NCBI GenBank assembly: GCA_947359465.1
Contig: OX375872.1
Span: 128,127,337-128,191,336, forward strand
Length of the DNA stretch: 64,000 bases
Direction: 5' to 3'
Source of the DNA: Metellina segmentata
Lineage: Eukaryota; Arthropoda; Arachnida; Araneae; Tetragnathidae
Shown: positions 34,913 to 45,720 of the stretch, in pieces
How the letters are laid out: every line of letters begins with the position of its first letter
How positions within the stretch are numbered: the stretch's first letter is position 1
The notes under the pieces: model-generated
Database searches by the model: none
Told to the model about the DNA's origin: nothing
Seen by the model: the letters and a program-made list of their open reading frames with translations, nothing else
Made by a program: the position numbers and the translations under genes

Positions 34913-35149
34913 TGTGGTGTTCGTTGGTGTGCAATTAACACAATAATTTTATTCCACAAGACGAAGAGAGACACAAGACGAACAGCAACCGAAAGGGAAA
35001 AATTAAGAAGTAAGAATATTGATACGCACTCCGTTCGCAATGCTTCGCGCATGCGCATTACAAACTTGCGCCGAGAGAGAAAGAGAGCGATATTACGCGA
35101 ATCGTCTGCTTCTGACAAGAACAACGAATTTCAATTCGTACTCTTCACA
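34913..35149 (-). repeat. gypsy 5' LTR, copy B (237 bp)
   Basis: The upstream LTR in element orientation, containing promoter and transcript start. It ends CTCTTCACA. It differs from its partner at 29053-29267 mainly by two indels: around 34966-34985 (AGAGAGACACAAGACGAAC) and around 35028-35048. It lacks the ATGAATTAGAACA stretch that both other LTRs have. Confidence 0.92.
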
Positions 35150-35179
35150 CTTCTAAAGAGAAGAATGTGTATTTTTTTA

Positions 35180-35749
35180 ATGTCTATGTTGACCAGCATC
35201 ATCATCTGAGACTTTTGCCACCACTTCAATCATTGCCTGAGCAAGTGCTGCTTATTTTAACAATTTTGAAGCACTGTCCAATGCCTCATCCTCTTCCTTA
35301 CGCATAATTTTAAGTTTCCATTCTTCTACTGGCTTTCTTTTTTTTGCCCACTTGTTTTCTTTACTGCTCTCTCTTCCAGTTCTTTCTTTTTTCATGTCCT
35401 TCTCAAATTTTTCTCGTTTCTTCCGTTTTATATCTTCTAAATAGGCATTGTAGCTTTATATGCAACCCTTGCCATATCCATTAGCTTTGATGTGATCAGC
35501 ACAAAATAAGGTTGATTGTCAAAATTTGCCAAGGGGGGGGGTACTTTTGACCATCATCAATACATTGAGTGTGCGTTCTAACATTGATGCTCTGTCTCCT
35601 GTCAAAGCTCTTCCTGATGCTGAGAAGCCACGTTCAATTCTCCATTCTGCCATGAGGAAATGGCAGAGAATGTAGCACAGATGAAGGATAAATTTTTTCC
35701 AAGGCTTTTTTTCTGCCTTTGAATCATCCGTCATAAAGAAAGCTGGTGC
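35180..35749 (-). pseudogene. Exon-like MULE remnant joined to hAT dimerisation domain
   Basis: A splice acceptor (TTTTTTAATTTTCAG, minus strand) ends at 35750. The frame then reads APAFFMTDDSKAEKK and ILCHFLMAEWR, matching the MULE transposase block around the second catalytic Asp. It continues without a break into IERGFSASGRALTGDRASM, a hAT C-terminal dimerisation helix. Further on, in another frame, is a Lys/Glu-rich coiled coil (YLEDIKRKKREKFEKD, 35400-35470), typical of one hAT-like family I recall. The MULE/hAT junction could be a real fusion or two neighbouring remnants. The upstream exon is probably 42980-43226. Confidence 0.5.
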
Positions 35750-36134
35750 CTGAAAATTAAAAAGGGGACAATTGATGAATTTCAATTCCTTCAGGTATAA
35801 ATAACATCCAATTATTAGTGTAAAAATCAAACAATAAATTTCCTGGTCAATCTCTACATCTTTTGTGTCTTTTTTCTTAACAACAAGAGTGTTTTATTGT
35901 TTACAGATACATTTCCATTCATCCATTTGCCCTTCATTAATTCAGACTTACTGATTCAGATTTGTAGAAAATTTAAAACTGAGTTGAATCTTAGAAATCA
36001 CTTATGTTTTACTAATTTATAATTTTTTATTCGTTAAATATTGCAAAAATATTAATGTAACATTTTATTTTTAATTAAAAGTTATGTAAGTTCTTAACTG
36101 TACACTTAACTGATTTCATTCAAAATTTAGAGAA

Positions 36135-37009
36135 GCGGCTCAATCCCATGATAGTACTTTACGCAAATCCAACTTGATTGGCTAGTTTCACGAGCTTGGC
36201 TTCACTTGTATATATCGCCAATCTGATTGTTGCAGTAACCATTTGATTTTGAATATGCGCGTTGTTTCGTAGAATTACAAATACAATACATACACTAGCG
36301 CCTCAGCGTACAGCGTAAGTGTCCGACAAGTTGACTCTGATTGGCTCCTCATATATATGTTGTATGGTTGTATTTCTCGCCAACTTATACTAAGGGTACT
36401 TAAACTTTTAAAGAGCTTTACTTCCGTGAAGCAACGATGGTCTAATGGATAAAGTCACCTACCTTCAGATTGGCGTCGGGACGGAGGAAGACTTTACGAG
36501 TTCGAATCCAACAGGCGGAAAATGTTTTATATCCTCCAAATTATTTAAAAAAAATTCCAATTTAATTCCTTTTGAGTCTAAATTACTTTTCCTAATTTTT
36601 AAAACCCTTTTTATATTTTTCCAAGCTTCCGTTGATTTTACATAAATAATCTAAGAACCACTCCTGAACTCACTACCAGCTGATATTTTTCCGCCCCTCT
36701 GCCGTCCCCTTTGCTTTAGGATGATGGTGTCGTATCCACCGCTGGCTTAGGACCATTCTGATGTAACAAAAAGCATACATAAAACACTAACTTATATAAT
36801 TATTAACTTATATAATAAAAGGATACAATTTTCGGCTCCCACCTCTACCCACCCATAGCCATGGATCTGAAAAGAAAAGAAGAAAGCAGAAAGGAAGAGA
36901 TAAATCGCCAACAACTATAAACCTTGATGACATATGTATCTAGGTCATGTGATCCGATTAGCCAATCAAGTTGGACTTGCGTAAAGTACTATCATGGGAT
37001 TGAGGCGCC
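36135..37009. mobile_element. Non-coding element with about 47-bp inverted repeats
   Basis: CTCAATCCCATGATAGTACT.. at 36139-36182 recurs in inverse at 36959-37004 with few mismatches. No protein is seen between the repeats; a tRNA-like segment lies inside at 36431-36518. The right end abuts a CpG-richer promoter-like region. No clear TSD was found, so the superfamily is open. Confidence 0.7.
36431..36518 (+). ncRNA. tRNA-like segment (SINE head or tRNA pseudogene)
   Basis: An A-box-like TGGTCTAATGG (36438-36448) and a B-box-like GTTCGAATCC (36500-36509) are about 50 bases apart. The T-stem bases do not pair well and the acceptor stem is poor, so it is probably not a functional tRNA. Confidence 0.45.
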
Positions 37010-37019
37010 TGTATGAATT

Positions 37020-37369
37020 CTTAGGGTCTAATTCAACTTCCTTCGAAAACGTCCGTTCGAATCCGAAAGCCCAGTTCGAACTGTTTTTCTCGCTTCCGTC
37101 TCTTGCCATGCAACTACCCGTTTTCGAAACGTTCGGAGTGTTAGGGGTTACCACCATACGCCGATGATTGCTCACTTTGCTGTGACGTCACGTAATTACT
37201 TGTTGACCAATAAGAAACAAGATTAGATAGTCAGCTGGTTTACCGCGAAGGCGAAAGTTTGTTTTCAGGTCGCTGTTTGTTTACATCGCTTCGTTTTTCC
37301 GAGATCATCAAACAGGAAGTTTGGATGTATTGGAAATCCGGCCTGACCTCAACTTTTGGGCAGTTAATG
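37020..37369 (+). promoter_or_regulatory. Candidate promoter and first exon (plus strand)
   Basis: A CpG-richer stretch with a perfect CRE-like TGACGTCA at 37183-37190, a CCAAT box in GACCAATAAG (37204-37213), and then a consensus donor at the exon end (TTAATG|GTGAGT, cut after 37369). It stands out from the AT-rich surroundings. The start of transcription cannot be set from sequence alone. An ATG at 37326 gives MYWKSGLTSTFGQLM up to the donor. Confidence 0.4.
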
Positions 37370-37594
37370 GTGAGTTTTAAACATTTATTTGTTTTATTTT
37401 GTGTGACATTTAAATTCAGTTGCTTTATAACTGTGTCATATTTATTTTTTGTAGTTTAACAAACACAGTGAAGGAAATTTATGTTTCTGCATTGGCATGT
37501 TGTCGATTGGTGGGCAAAAATGTTACTTCCCGTCTAGTAGAATTTGATGGATTGCATGTCAATAAAATTTCATGTTTTATTTGTATTATTATAG

Positions 37595-37680
37595 GCAAAA
37601 CAGACATACTATTCAACTGTCTCTGAGCACAGTGAAGCTCCTGCTGCACCTGTTGGGACAGTTAATGGACATTGAAATCG
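37595..37680 (+). CDS. Candidate internal exon, unknown product
   Basis: Bounded by an acceptor (TTATTATAG, 37586-37594) and a donor (GTGAGC at 37681). One frame is open (LSLSTVKLLLHLLGQLMDIEI) and joins exon 38866-39035 in phase. Exon 1's Met frame stays open across the junction but stops near this exon's end, so either a Met inside this exon (MDIEI) or another first exon would be needed. No family recognised. Confidence 0.35.
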
Positions 37681-38865
37681 GTGAGCTTTGTGTATTTATT
37701 ATACAAAATAAGGAGTTACTGACGGAATTTGTAAAGGGTAGAACCAAAATAGTAGCTCTTCTGATTAGCCAAGTTGAAAATTGAATGTGGTCAATTTGTG
37801 TTTATAGCAATTTAATTTCATAAATCCACTCAATTATGTCTCATGACAAATTGGTTTGTTGCTAAAAAACTCATTTAAAAATATAGAGCCTATTATGAAC
37901 TTCCAGTGCATTTTAATGAATTACTTTCAATTCTTAAGAAAGTTGCAGATTAATCCTTACGTTTAGTTCATCTTTTTAACATCTCCTGTATGAAATTTAT
38001 GATTTAGCAGTTAAAATATTAAATATTATGCAGTGTTGTATGCTTTTATTTAACAATTACATAATTAATTTTACATAGGTCACGCAGAAATATGTACAAA
38101 TGATTAACTCAGAAGGAATACTATTTTTCCTTGCACAGAAAAAGTAAAGAATCTATCGTACCATAATACTGTTGCAGTTAAATATTAGAAGCATCTTGCA
38201 AGTGCACAAAGTAGTAAATTGAAATAAATCCTATGAGCAGTTTGCATGTGCCTAAGAATAATAAATTACCTGCCTCACGTGTATATGAATATTATGTATT
38301 TTCACAAGGGCTACATTATGTTAAAGGATCCAGATTTCCCAGACTCAATTTGTGCAAGAAATGAACGCTGAATTACTTTCAGATTGTGGCACTGAACAAG
38401 CGAATTACAGCATCTTGAGTAACTTATTAATCTTTCCTTCTCTTCAAATACTGAAGTGCATGGGTTTTCTTATTTTTTCTGCATATTGTCGGCTACAAGT
38501 GCAAAATACCAATTTTACAGGAGCAAAAAACTACATAGAATCTAATACTAGGTATCACTAATGTACATTTTCTTGTCTTGTTGATCTGATGAATGAGGTC
38601 TCACTTCATCAATGTGCTTATTTTTTGAAAAACTCATGCTTTAAAAACACTTTTGAGAAATTGGCGCTTACGAGGTACCACATCTTAGCCGACAATGTAA
38701 TGTAATTTCAAGTTACGTGCCAAAAATTCTTTTCGCAGTAATTTAACATTCCTTGAGTGTATTTATGTCCATTACTTGTTATGGACTATCTAGTGTTTGG
38801 CACAGTATGGCCATATATGACCTTATGCAAAAATACTTCAAATCTAAAAGTTTTATTTTTTTTAG

Positions 38866-39036
38866 AAGCAACACCAAGGGTTCAAGAGTTGGAAGTGAGG
38901 AACCCTGTACACACACTAATAAAGTTAAAGGAGAGCCTCAAGATAAAGCGTGAAGGCAATGAGCTTATGCGAACATTGATCACAGAACAAATAACAAATT
39001 TGATGTTAAATGAGCTGCTGACATTAACTAAATAAA
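38866..39036 (+). CDS. Candidate last exon, unknown helical protein
   Basis: The acceptor TTTTTTTTAG ends at 38865. The open frame reads EATPRVQELEVRNPVHTL and then a helical Lys/Leu-rich tail ending LLTLTK, stop TAA at 39033-39035. The polyadenylation signal AATAAA (39031-39036) overlaps the stop codon. It joins the previous exon in phase (one base plus AA) and equally well exon 1 directly in its third frame, so exon skipping is possible. No homologue recognised. Confidence 0.4.
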
Positions 39037-39059
39037 AATTATTTTTTAAAGTTTGGTTT

Positions 39060-40005
39060 TGTCATTTTAATCAATTTTTACAGAATTATTTTGAATGTAC
39101 ATTACTCAGGCAAGTTAACAGTTAAATAATAAAAAAAAAGGCTTTAGAAAAAGCCTAACATCAATCTGAATAAAAAGAACATAAAAAAAATGAAGGGTGT
39201 AGAAGAGTATTCATCTTAAGTAGCAGTGTCCCGTTGCATGTTTATCCATGGTTATTGTTATGTTTTTAGTCTCTATTTTGCTTTTCCCAATTTGACATAT
39301 CTGAAAAATGCACAAGATGATTAAACGTCAAAAAATCCATTGTTATGAAATTTTTTGGCAGCAATTTCCTGTACAGGCAGGCCCAATTATCAGTAGGTAT
39401 ATTACACATGGTTTACCTTTTCTTTATAAAAATAAAGTTGGAAATTCTTTCAATTGTACTTATTTACATTTAATTCTTTAAAATCTAATTTAATTTTCAA
39501 GCTTTTATTTTTGAAACTTAAAATATCTGCAAATAAGATTATATAATGGTGTTTTTTCTTCAAGTAAAATAATATTTATGAAACCATTCTTGTACTTAAA
39601 TCAACCAAGATTTGTCACTTTTTTCAATTTTACAGAAATGATTTTAAAATTTCCAATCCCGGTATTAAAAATAGCTGAATACTTTTTATAGTGATACAAA
39701 CTCTTTCAGTTTCCTACGAAAAGTGATTATTAACTATGTCCACAAAATATAGCAGAAAAATCAAATCAATGTATTGCAATACTAAAATTTAAAAATCAAG
39801 AAAAAAAAAACTCCTTTATTATTTTATGCAAAAATTTGATTTTTCTTAGATTTGAAGTGAGATTGTAATGCAAGTCGCATGTAATTGCCCACATATTGAT
39901 GTATAACATTAACGTAATGGGAAATATATCCGGCCAGGTCTTAGAAAAATTAAAAGCTACAAAGTAAATAAGCTATGAATCTAAAAAATAATTAAAAACA
40001 CATGA
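39060..40005. other. No gene recognised
   Basis: AT-rich spacer between the 3' ends of two convergent candidate transcripts. Nothing recognised on either strand. Confidence 0.5.
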
Positions 40006-40009
40006 AAAT

Positions 40010-42161
40010 ATTTGTTTTAAGTTATTACTTTATTTCACCAAATACACATGTAATAATGTCATGAGAATGTATTAATAATAATAAATGAAAACATCCATCT
40101 GGCTCCAGAGTACTCCCAGGCCACTGGAGTACAACTTGTTTACTGGGCAACACTGGGCATTAATGTCCACCTTAAATCTGCATTGCAGCCCTACAAAAAG
40201 TGAGAATTTTATTTAAAAAGCAGTCAAGTATTATGAAGTTAGTAAGTTGAGTATACTTCTGGAGTTTTGAACATTTAAATGTAACTAAATACTATATACA
40301 GTGATCGTCAGTTATTACGGAATATTGCCTCGAAGAAAATGAGACTGAAAATTTGAGTTTGTGTGTATGTCTATAGAATAAGTTCATGTAATAATATGTG
40401 CAAAATAATGTACTTAATGTAAATTGTATATTTTTTCTGTAAAATAAAATACATGTATGTACAGTGTATTTCCAGTTCGTAAACATGCATTTTTATCGTT
40501 CATTCATATGCAATGGATGGGTGTGAGTTGCTTAAGGTTTTTATGTTATCCGTCGTCTTGACAGTGACACTGATGGTTTATATCCAACATGATATCCAAT
40601 GTGAAATATTGATCAAAACATGAATTTTGATGTTTCGTTTCGTGTTTTGCTCTGGACATGACATCACAAAACAGTTAGAAACTCCGCCCTACTCGTGACC
40701 TGTCACCCAACCAATCAAATCTTTATTAGCCATGGATATACAAGTTGTACCATTTTATAAGATTATGATTGCACATTGCCAAATTAGTTAGTTTTTCAAG
40801 TCATGCCAAATATGATTGTTTTCCAAGCAACTCTTTTCAAATCAAATGTTCATAGAGTGTAAGATTTTATTATCTGAAACAATTTTTCAATTCTACACAC
40901 TAAAAGTTTTTTAAGGAAAAATTGTGAAAAACAATTGCATAATCACAGGTAACAATGTTATGTACTTAAGTTTCATGTAACTTTTCTAATATACCGTTCC
41001 AAGATACCTTTTTCCAACTGACCCAGTTTGGAGTCAAACAAAATTGGAAGTTTACTGATTTTCGAAGTAACTTGTGAAAAATTTTATCATCTCAATGGGT
41101 TAAGTAGGTGTGCATGATCACTTTGTTTTCGAGTACAATAAAATAGAATTTTAAGTGAAATAAACAAACCAACTGGTCATTTATGGAAAAGTGACTTTTT
41201 CTGTTCAAGAAAACAAACCAATCATCACAATCGGGTCTTTGAAGCCAATGCTTTCAATCAATTACACGCAAGACATTTAGGAAACCAGATCAATGTAGTA
41301 GAACCTTTTTTTTAACAAAGTTTTTCAGAGGAAGCAGGAAATTTTAAGGTATTCAGGTAAAACATGCCACACGGCATTGCACTCTCATCACATTCCTAGA
41401 AACAGTTGCTTGAGACAGCATCAAGAAATGTTCATCACCAATAACTGTCTGGAATTACCAGAACCTAGTCTCAATGTTGACAACAGTCAAATAAAGTTTA
41501 AAATCAGTAAGTTCACATTTGAAATAATAACATAAAACTTTTAAGTCATAAAAAGATCGAAAACAAAAGGTGCTATTGTTAAAAACAATTAATCTGTCTA
41601 TCAAATATATTGCTGTTAGTCATATTTGCAAACAAAAACAATGCATCTAGTCAGTTGATTGAGAATATCAGGAACAGTGTGTTGATATTCTAATGTGCTT
41701 TTATGAATGAGAATAGTGTAAAACTTAATATTCAATAACTACTCACTGTAATTAACTCTACTTTATGAAAAAAAACATGTTTTCATTTACAACGCATGCA
41801 TTATGAAATAGCGCTTACCTGATTTTCCACAGAAAATCCAGTCGTGGTTGGGCTTTAACTGTTTTCCCAGCTGGTATGTTTTGCGATGTAGATAGCTGAA
41901 AAAAAAAACTCATCCATAGGCTTGCCGCAAACTCGTAAACAAGTCTCAGAAAAAGGAGAACGTCAACAATGTTTGAAAAAGTTGCAACAGTAAGCACATT
42001 TCGAACGTTTCGAATAAACTCACCGGGTGAAAAGGAGACGAATTCGATTTCGAGAAAAAACGAAAGCGCGGTGGTAGTTGAATGCCAAAGTTGTCACTAG
42101 ACGCCGCTAGGTTCGAATTTCGAGAAAAAACGTTCGATTTTTGGGTAGTTCTGAATTTCAA
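40010..42161 (-). CDS. Candidate three-exon minus-strand transcript, unknown product
   Basis: Exon 1 (42161-42024) starts MKFRTTQKSNVF and ends at a donor CACCCG|GTGAGT. Exon 2 (41895-41819, 77 bp) has an acceptor TTTTTTTCAG and a donor ATCAG|GTAAGC. Exon 3 starts at 40190 after CTTTTTGTAG and has AATAAA at 40034-40029. Joined from the exon 1 Met, the frame ends early in exon 3 after about 76 codons. A second frame stays open across both junctions (NHDWIFCGKS then GLQCRFKVDINAQCC) but has no upstream Met. It could be a short gene or a non-coding RNA. The consistent GT-AG sites and poly(A) signal are the main evidence. Confidence 0.4.
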
Positions 42162-42979
42162 TATAAATGAAATTGCGTTTAAGTAATGTCATATCCTGAT
42201 ATTGAAACTACATTCAAATGTATAGAAAATGTTTCTAGTCTTTGTTTACATTTAGATTGAGGTATATTTTCTAAACTTCAATATGGATTAAATAACAATT
42301 ATGATTCAACATTTATATATCATTTCTTGAGAGAGCTGTACAAATGAATGCTAACAATTAGATTTGAGAATGTCTCTTTACAGGTTTTTTTTACATTTAT
42401 AATAGTTTATACAAGGTCTTGTAATGTTAAATGATATTATAATTGTTAACCTGTGTTATAAATTATTTTACAAGGGAATTTAAAAAATGTCTATTACATA
42501 GATTACTACTTAAAATGATTTTGCCATGTTCACAAAAGATGCAATTAATGTTCTATAGCTAGTTATGTGGCTATTCTCCATCTGTGGGGACTCAAGAAAT
42601 AACTTCAATGTTGAGGCAAAGGTTGTGTAAAATTGAGAAATAAAAATAATTCCCTGAACTCCTAAGAGTTTGCAAACCACCCATTGGAAACACACCATAC
42701 AATGATAAGATTTTTTGCAGTTCTTTATTTTGCTTTTACCTAAGCATTTGCAGGCAGTCTAACATTGTGAAAATGCGAATATTGAATTTTTTAAAAACTA
42801 TCATTAATTAAATACTCCCAAGTAATGTAATAAATAATGTCTTTACATAGATATTCCCATTAATTCAATGCTGCTGGTCTTGACTATGTATCAACATTGG
42901 GTGTTTTGCCTTAACCTATCTGCTTAAGTAATTTTTTACACAAGTTTCTGACTGAAAAAAAATAGGAAATGTATCTTAC
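42162..42979. other. Intron-like AT-rich sequence
   Basis: No motif recognised. It lies between the MULE-like exon's donor and the promoter-like first exon of the 42-kb minus-strand candidate. Confidence 0.45.
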
Positions 42980-43226
42980 CTCTCTTTTTTCAAAGCACAA
43001 AGGAAATTCATTTAAATAACTTTGGGCTGTTTGAACTGCAGCTATTGGAACAGCTCCTACTTTTGTTGATGAAAAGCATTGTGAGTGAGGAGCCTGTGCT
43101 TTCACATCTGGCAGTAGAATCCACAAAAATGATTTCCAAGGAACACTGAAGCTTGTGTGCCCTTTTCATTACAGCCGTAACTATAAGCACAGACCATGTC
43201 CCATCAAGAGTGAACAACAGCAGCCC
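42980..43226 (-). CDS. MULE-like exon (transposase core)
   Basis: Acceptor AACATTCTAG (43236-43227) and donor GAGAG|GTAAGA (after 42980). The frame reads LLLFTLDGTWSVLIVTAVMK and STARCESTGSS, then after one frameshift STKVGAVPIAA and FPLCFEKRE. These match, from memory, the first catalytic Asp region and the following strand of a MULE transposase group. The exon ends in phase 0; exon 35749 begins in phase 0 with the next conserved block (MTDDSKAEKK). The intron would be 7.2 kb and contain two other candidate transcripts. The frameshift argues for a pseudogene, unless a further small intron hides it. Confidence 0.5.
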
Positions 43227-43659
43227 CTAGAATGTTTTCAGTTTATTAGTTCAAGTAAGCAATTTTAAAATGAATCCTAAATAATTTACTTTTGAATAAT
43301 TTAAAGTCAGTAAATACCTTTTTCTTTATACAGTTTTAATTTTTCATCAATTTTTTCAAAAAGGACTGTTGAAGGACCCAAATAAATTTCTCGACATGAG
43401 CAGGGTTGGGCGGTAACGCGTTACTTGTAACAATTACTTTTTACAGTAATCTTATATGTAATTCATTACATTTCAAAACCATTAATTTTACAGGTAATTC
43501 GTTACATAATTTTCGATAAAGTAATATTAGTTGCAGTAATGCATTACAAAACTGAAAGGACTCCTTAAAGTATTGTAAACCACTTAATATTTCTTTAACA
43601 CAAGGTGTTAAAAATATATTTAAAAATTTTTTTAATGATAAAAATGTAGTGATTGTCAG

Positions 43660-45720
43660 TGTTCTTCACCGAAAGTTTAAACTTTGTACTTGGCTTCATC
43701 TTGTCATAACTGATTCTGATTGGGATACTGTCAACACATTTCTTCAAAGATAAAATATCAAACGAATCGTAGAACAGAAATATTGTGCTCACAAAATTGA
43801 AGCCTTTCCTACTGATGATGACCAAGATTCATCTAGCAGTGACGGACTTTTTGAGACCGTGAAAACTACACATCCTTCTGCTGATTTTGAGTTATCGACT
43901 TATTTTCAAAACTAACTAACACCAACACACACTCCCGTGCCTAGTGTCGTGAGACACTGTACTAGTTTAAATAAGTGTGGTTGGATGAGTAGAGCATGCC
44001 ACCAAGGTGACATGTCTACCCAGAATGTTAGAGCACATTACATTACATTTATACATCCTTACATCTATACAGTATATACATTAAATCATTATACTAGGTT
44101 ACATTATAAATATATATATACATCATGCAAGGTGAGAAAAAAGTTCGTTTTTGTTAGTCTCTTAGGATAATCAAGTCCTGATGATTTTCAATGAATCTCA
44201 CCATGTTAATAATTTTAACCCTCGAGTCCTTGTTGCATGCAATGTTCCTGAGCCATGCAATTTTTAGGTGGTCGGCAGGTGTTCTCATATGCCATGAGGC
44301 TGTAAGGGGGCAAACTGTGATGTAATGTAGAGGTGTGCCAATTTCACCACATGAGCAATTTTCGGACTTGGATTTTCTTAAACCTCGTTAGGTAGGATGG
44401 GAATGGGCCGTGCCCTGTGAAGAAAAGTGTCTCTTCCCTGGTCCAATTTGATGATTTTAGTGACACTTTTGGTAACACATCGTGCACCGTCCTGCCTGTT
44501 TCTCCTTCGTCCCATTCATTCTGCCATGCATCAAGTAGCCAGCTAGTGGTTTCCTTTCTGTAATGGCACTTGGGCCATTTCACCCCTTCATCTACGCATT
44601 CCATTGTTGTTGCCTCTTTTGCTAATCTATCTGCTTCTTCGTTTCTATCGTGACCCGCATGGGCTTTAATCCATCCAAGGCAAATTTCCTTGTTGTTGTA
44701 TAGTAAGTGTTGTATTTTTCGTGCCAGTGGACTAGGCGTCTTGGGGTTTTTAAGTGCCAGGAGACCAGCTCGACTGTCCGACCAGATCTTGACATTTTTG
44801 TCTGCTCTTGCTTCTGCTGCTTTTATGGCTGAAAGTATTCCATAAAGCTCCGCCTGGAAAATTGAATTATTATCCTGCATTCTCGTGGACCATTGTTGTG
44901 TTATGCGCCCTTCTTGAATAGAGCAGAATGCACTTCCCACTCTCTTCTCCATTTTAGAGCCATCGGTATAGTAGCTTATGCCGGAATGAAGAACTCCCAC
45001 TGCAGGATTTATTCTGTCATTCGAAAGAGTTTTAGCTGAATGTATAGACCAGCCTATCGCTCTTTCCTCGTAGTCATCTTTGTTATAATTTGCATCTCCA
45101 AGCTTTGTACTTATTTTCATTCTCATTTTGACGCACACCGCTTCTTTTTGAAGTGAAAGATGCAGTGGTGCAATTCCCGCAATTGTTTGAAGGGCCATAG
45201 TGGGTGCTGTTCTGTAACTTCCTGTTATTGAGATCAGAAATTTTCTTTGTATCCCATTTAACTTTCTTACAGTACGTTGAGTTGGATTGTGACACCAGAC
45301 CACTGCACCGTGACTCAACATTCTTTCAGTCACTGTTTTGTACAGTAGCTTTCGAAATTTATGGCCTATTCCCCATCTCGTTCCAGCTATTCTTTGTAGC
45401 ATTTGAAATTGGAACATGGCTTTTTGTCCTATAGTTTGTACATGAGCCGCCCAATTTAGTTAAGATTGTAGTTTGTCTGCATTCTGTTCTCTACCTGCAG
45501 TAAAAATCATGTCTGCAAAATACAATACTCTCTGCCAGCCAGTGTGGCTGTTGAAAGGTTGCTTAGTTCTGGCGGTTTGTGTCTCCGACCCAATCGCAGC
45601 CGCGGGGACAAAAATTCTCTGAGATGCAGCTGTATCACAATCAACTGCTGTATCACAATAAATAGGTTTTCTTATAACGATGTAATAAAGTTGATAAAAA
45701 ATCTTTCGTTTATTGGTTCC
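43660..45720 (+). pseudogene. hAT transposase remnants split by LINE
   Basis: Before the LINE: a poorly preserved acidic stretch (DDDQDSSSSDGLFE, 43815-43860). After it: the C-terminal dimerisation domain LPASVAVERLLSSGGLCL and RPNRSR at 45535-45605, ending SYNDVIKLIKN. The catalytic core is missing, so either an internal deletion preceded the LINE insertion or the LINE replaced it. Confidence 0.65.
44165..45470 (-). pseudogene. R1-like LINE, 5'-truncated: RT C terminus and RNase H
   Basis: The minus-strand frame 44344-45417 (continuous upstream to about 45465) holds the RT connection region (LNWAAHVQTIGQKA, GAVVWCHNP), then a complete-looking RNase H: YTDGSKMEKRVG (Asp), FQAELYGILSA (Glu), IWSDSRAGLLAL (Asp) and NEEADRLAKEA (Asp). 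After a frameshift near 44350 a Cys/His tail follows (CSCGEIGTPLHYITVCP). The EN and RT palm are absent because of 5' truncation, normal for target-primed retrotransposition. The family is R1/I-like by its RNase H and Cys-rich end. It interrupts a hAT element. Confidence 0.88.

Larger units (their letters stand above)
29053..35149 (-). mobile_element. Full-length Ty3/gypsy retrotransposon, copy B (CsRn1/Kabuki-like)
   Basis: Two LTRs (29053-29267 and 34913-35149) starting TGTGGTG and ending CACA, flanked by CTTC on both sides (29049-29052 and 35150-35153). On the minus strand the order is LTR, primer site, gag, protease, RT, RNase H, integrase, polypurine tract, LTR. Without the nested mariner it is about 4.6 kb, compact for gypsy, and there is no env. 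Lineage call: Gag carries a CHCC finger and the primer site begins TGGTGACCC as expected for tRNA-Trp, both features known for the CsRn1 group. Inactive: one frameshift and three stops in gag-pol, plus the mariner insertion. Confidence 0.95.

Noticed and set aside
29053..35149. Endogenous retrovirus (errantivirus) with env
   Set aside because: After integrase only about 160 bases remain before the polypurine tract and LTR once the mariner is removed; no env-like frame exists.
36431..36518. Functional tRNA gene
   Set aside because: A- and B-box-like sequences exist, but the T-stem and acceptor stem do not pair, so it is called a tRNA-like segment.
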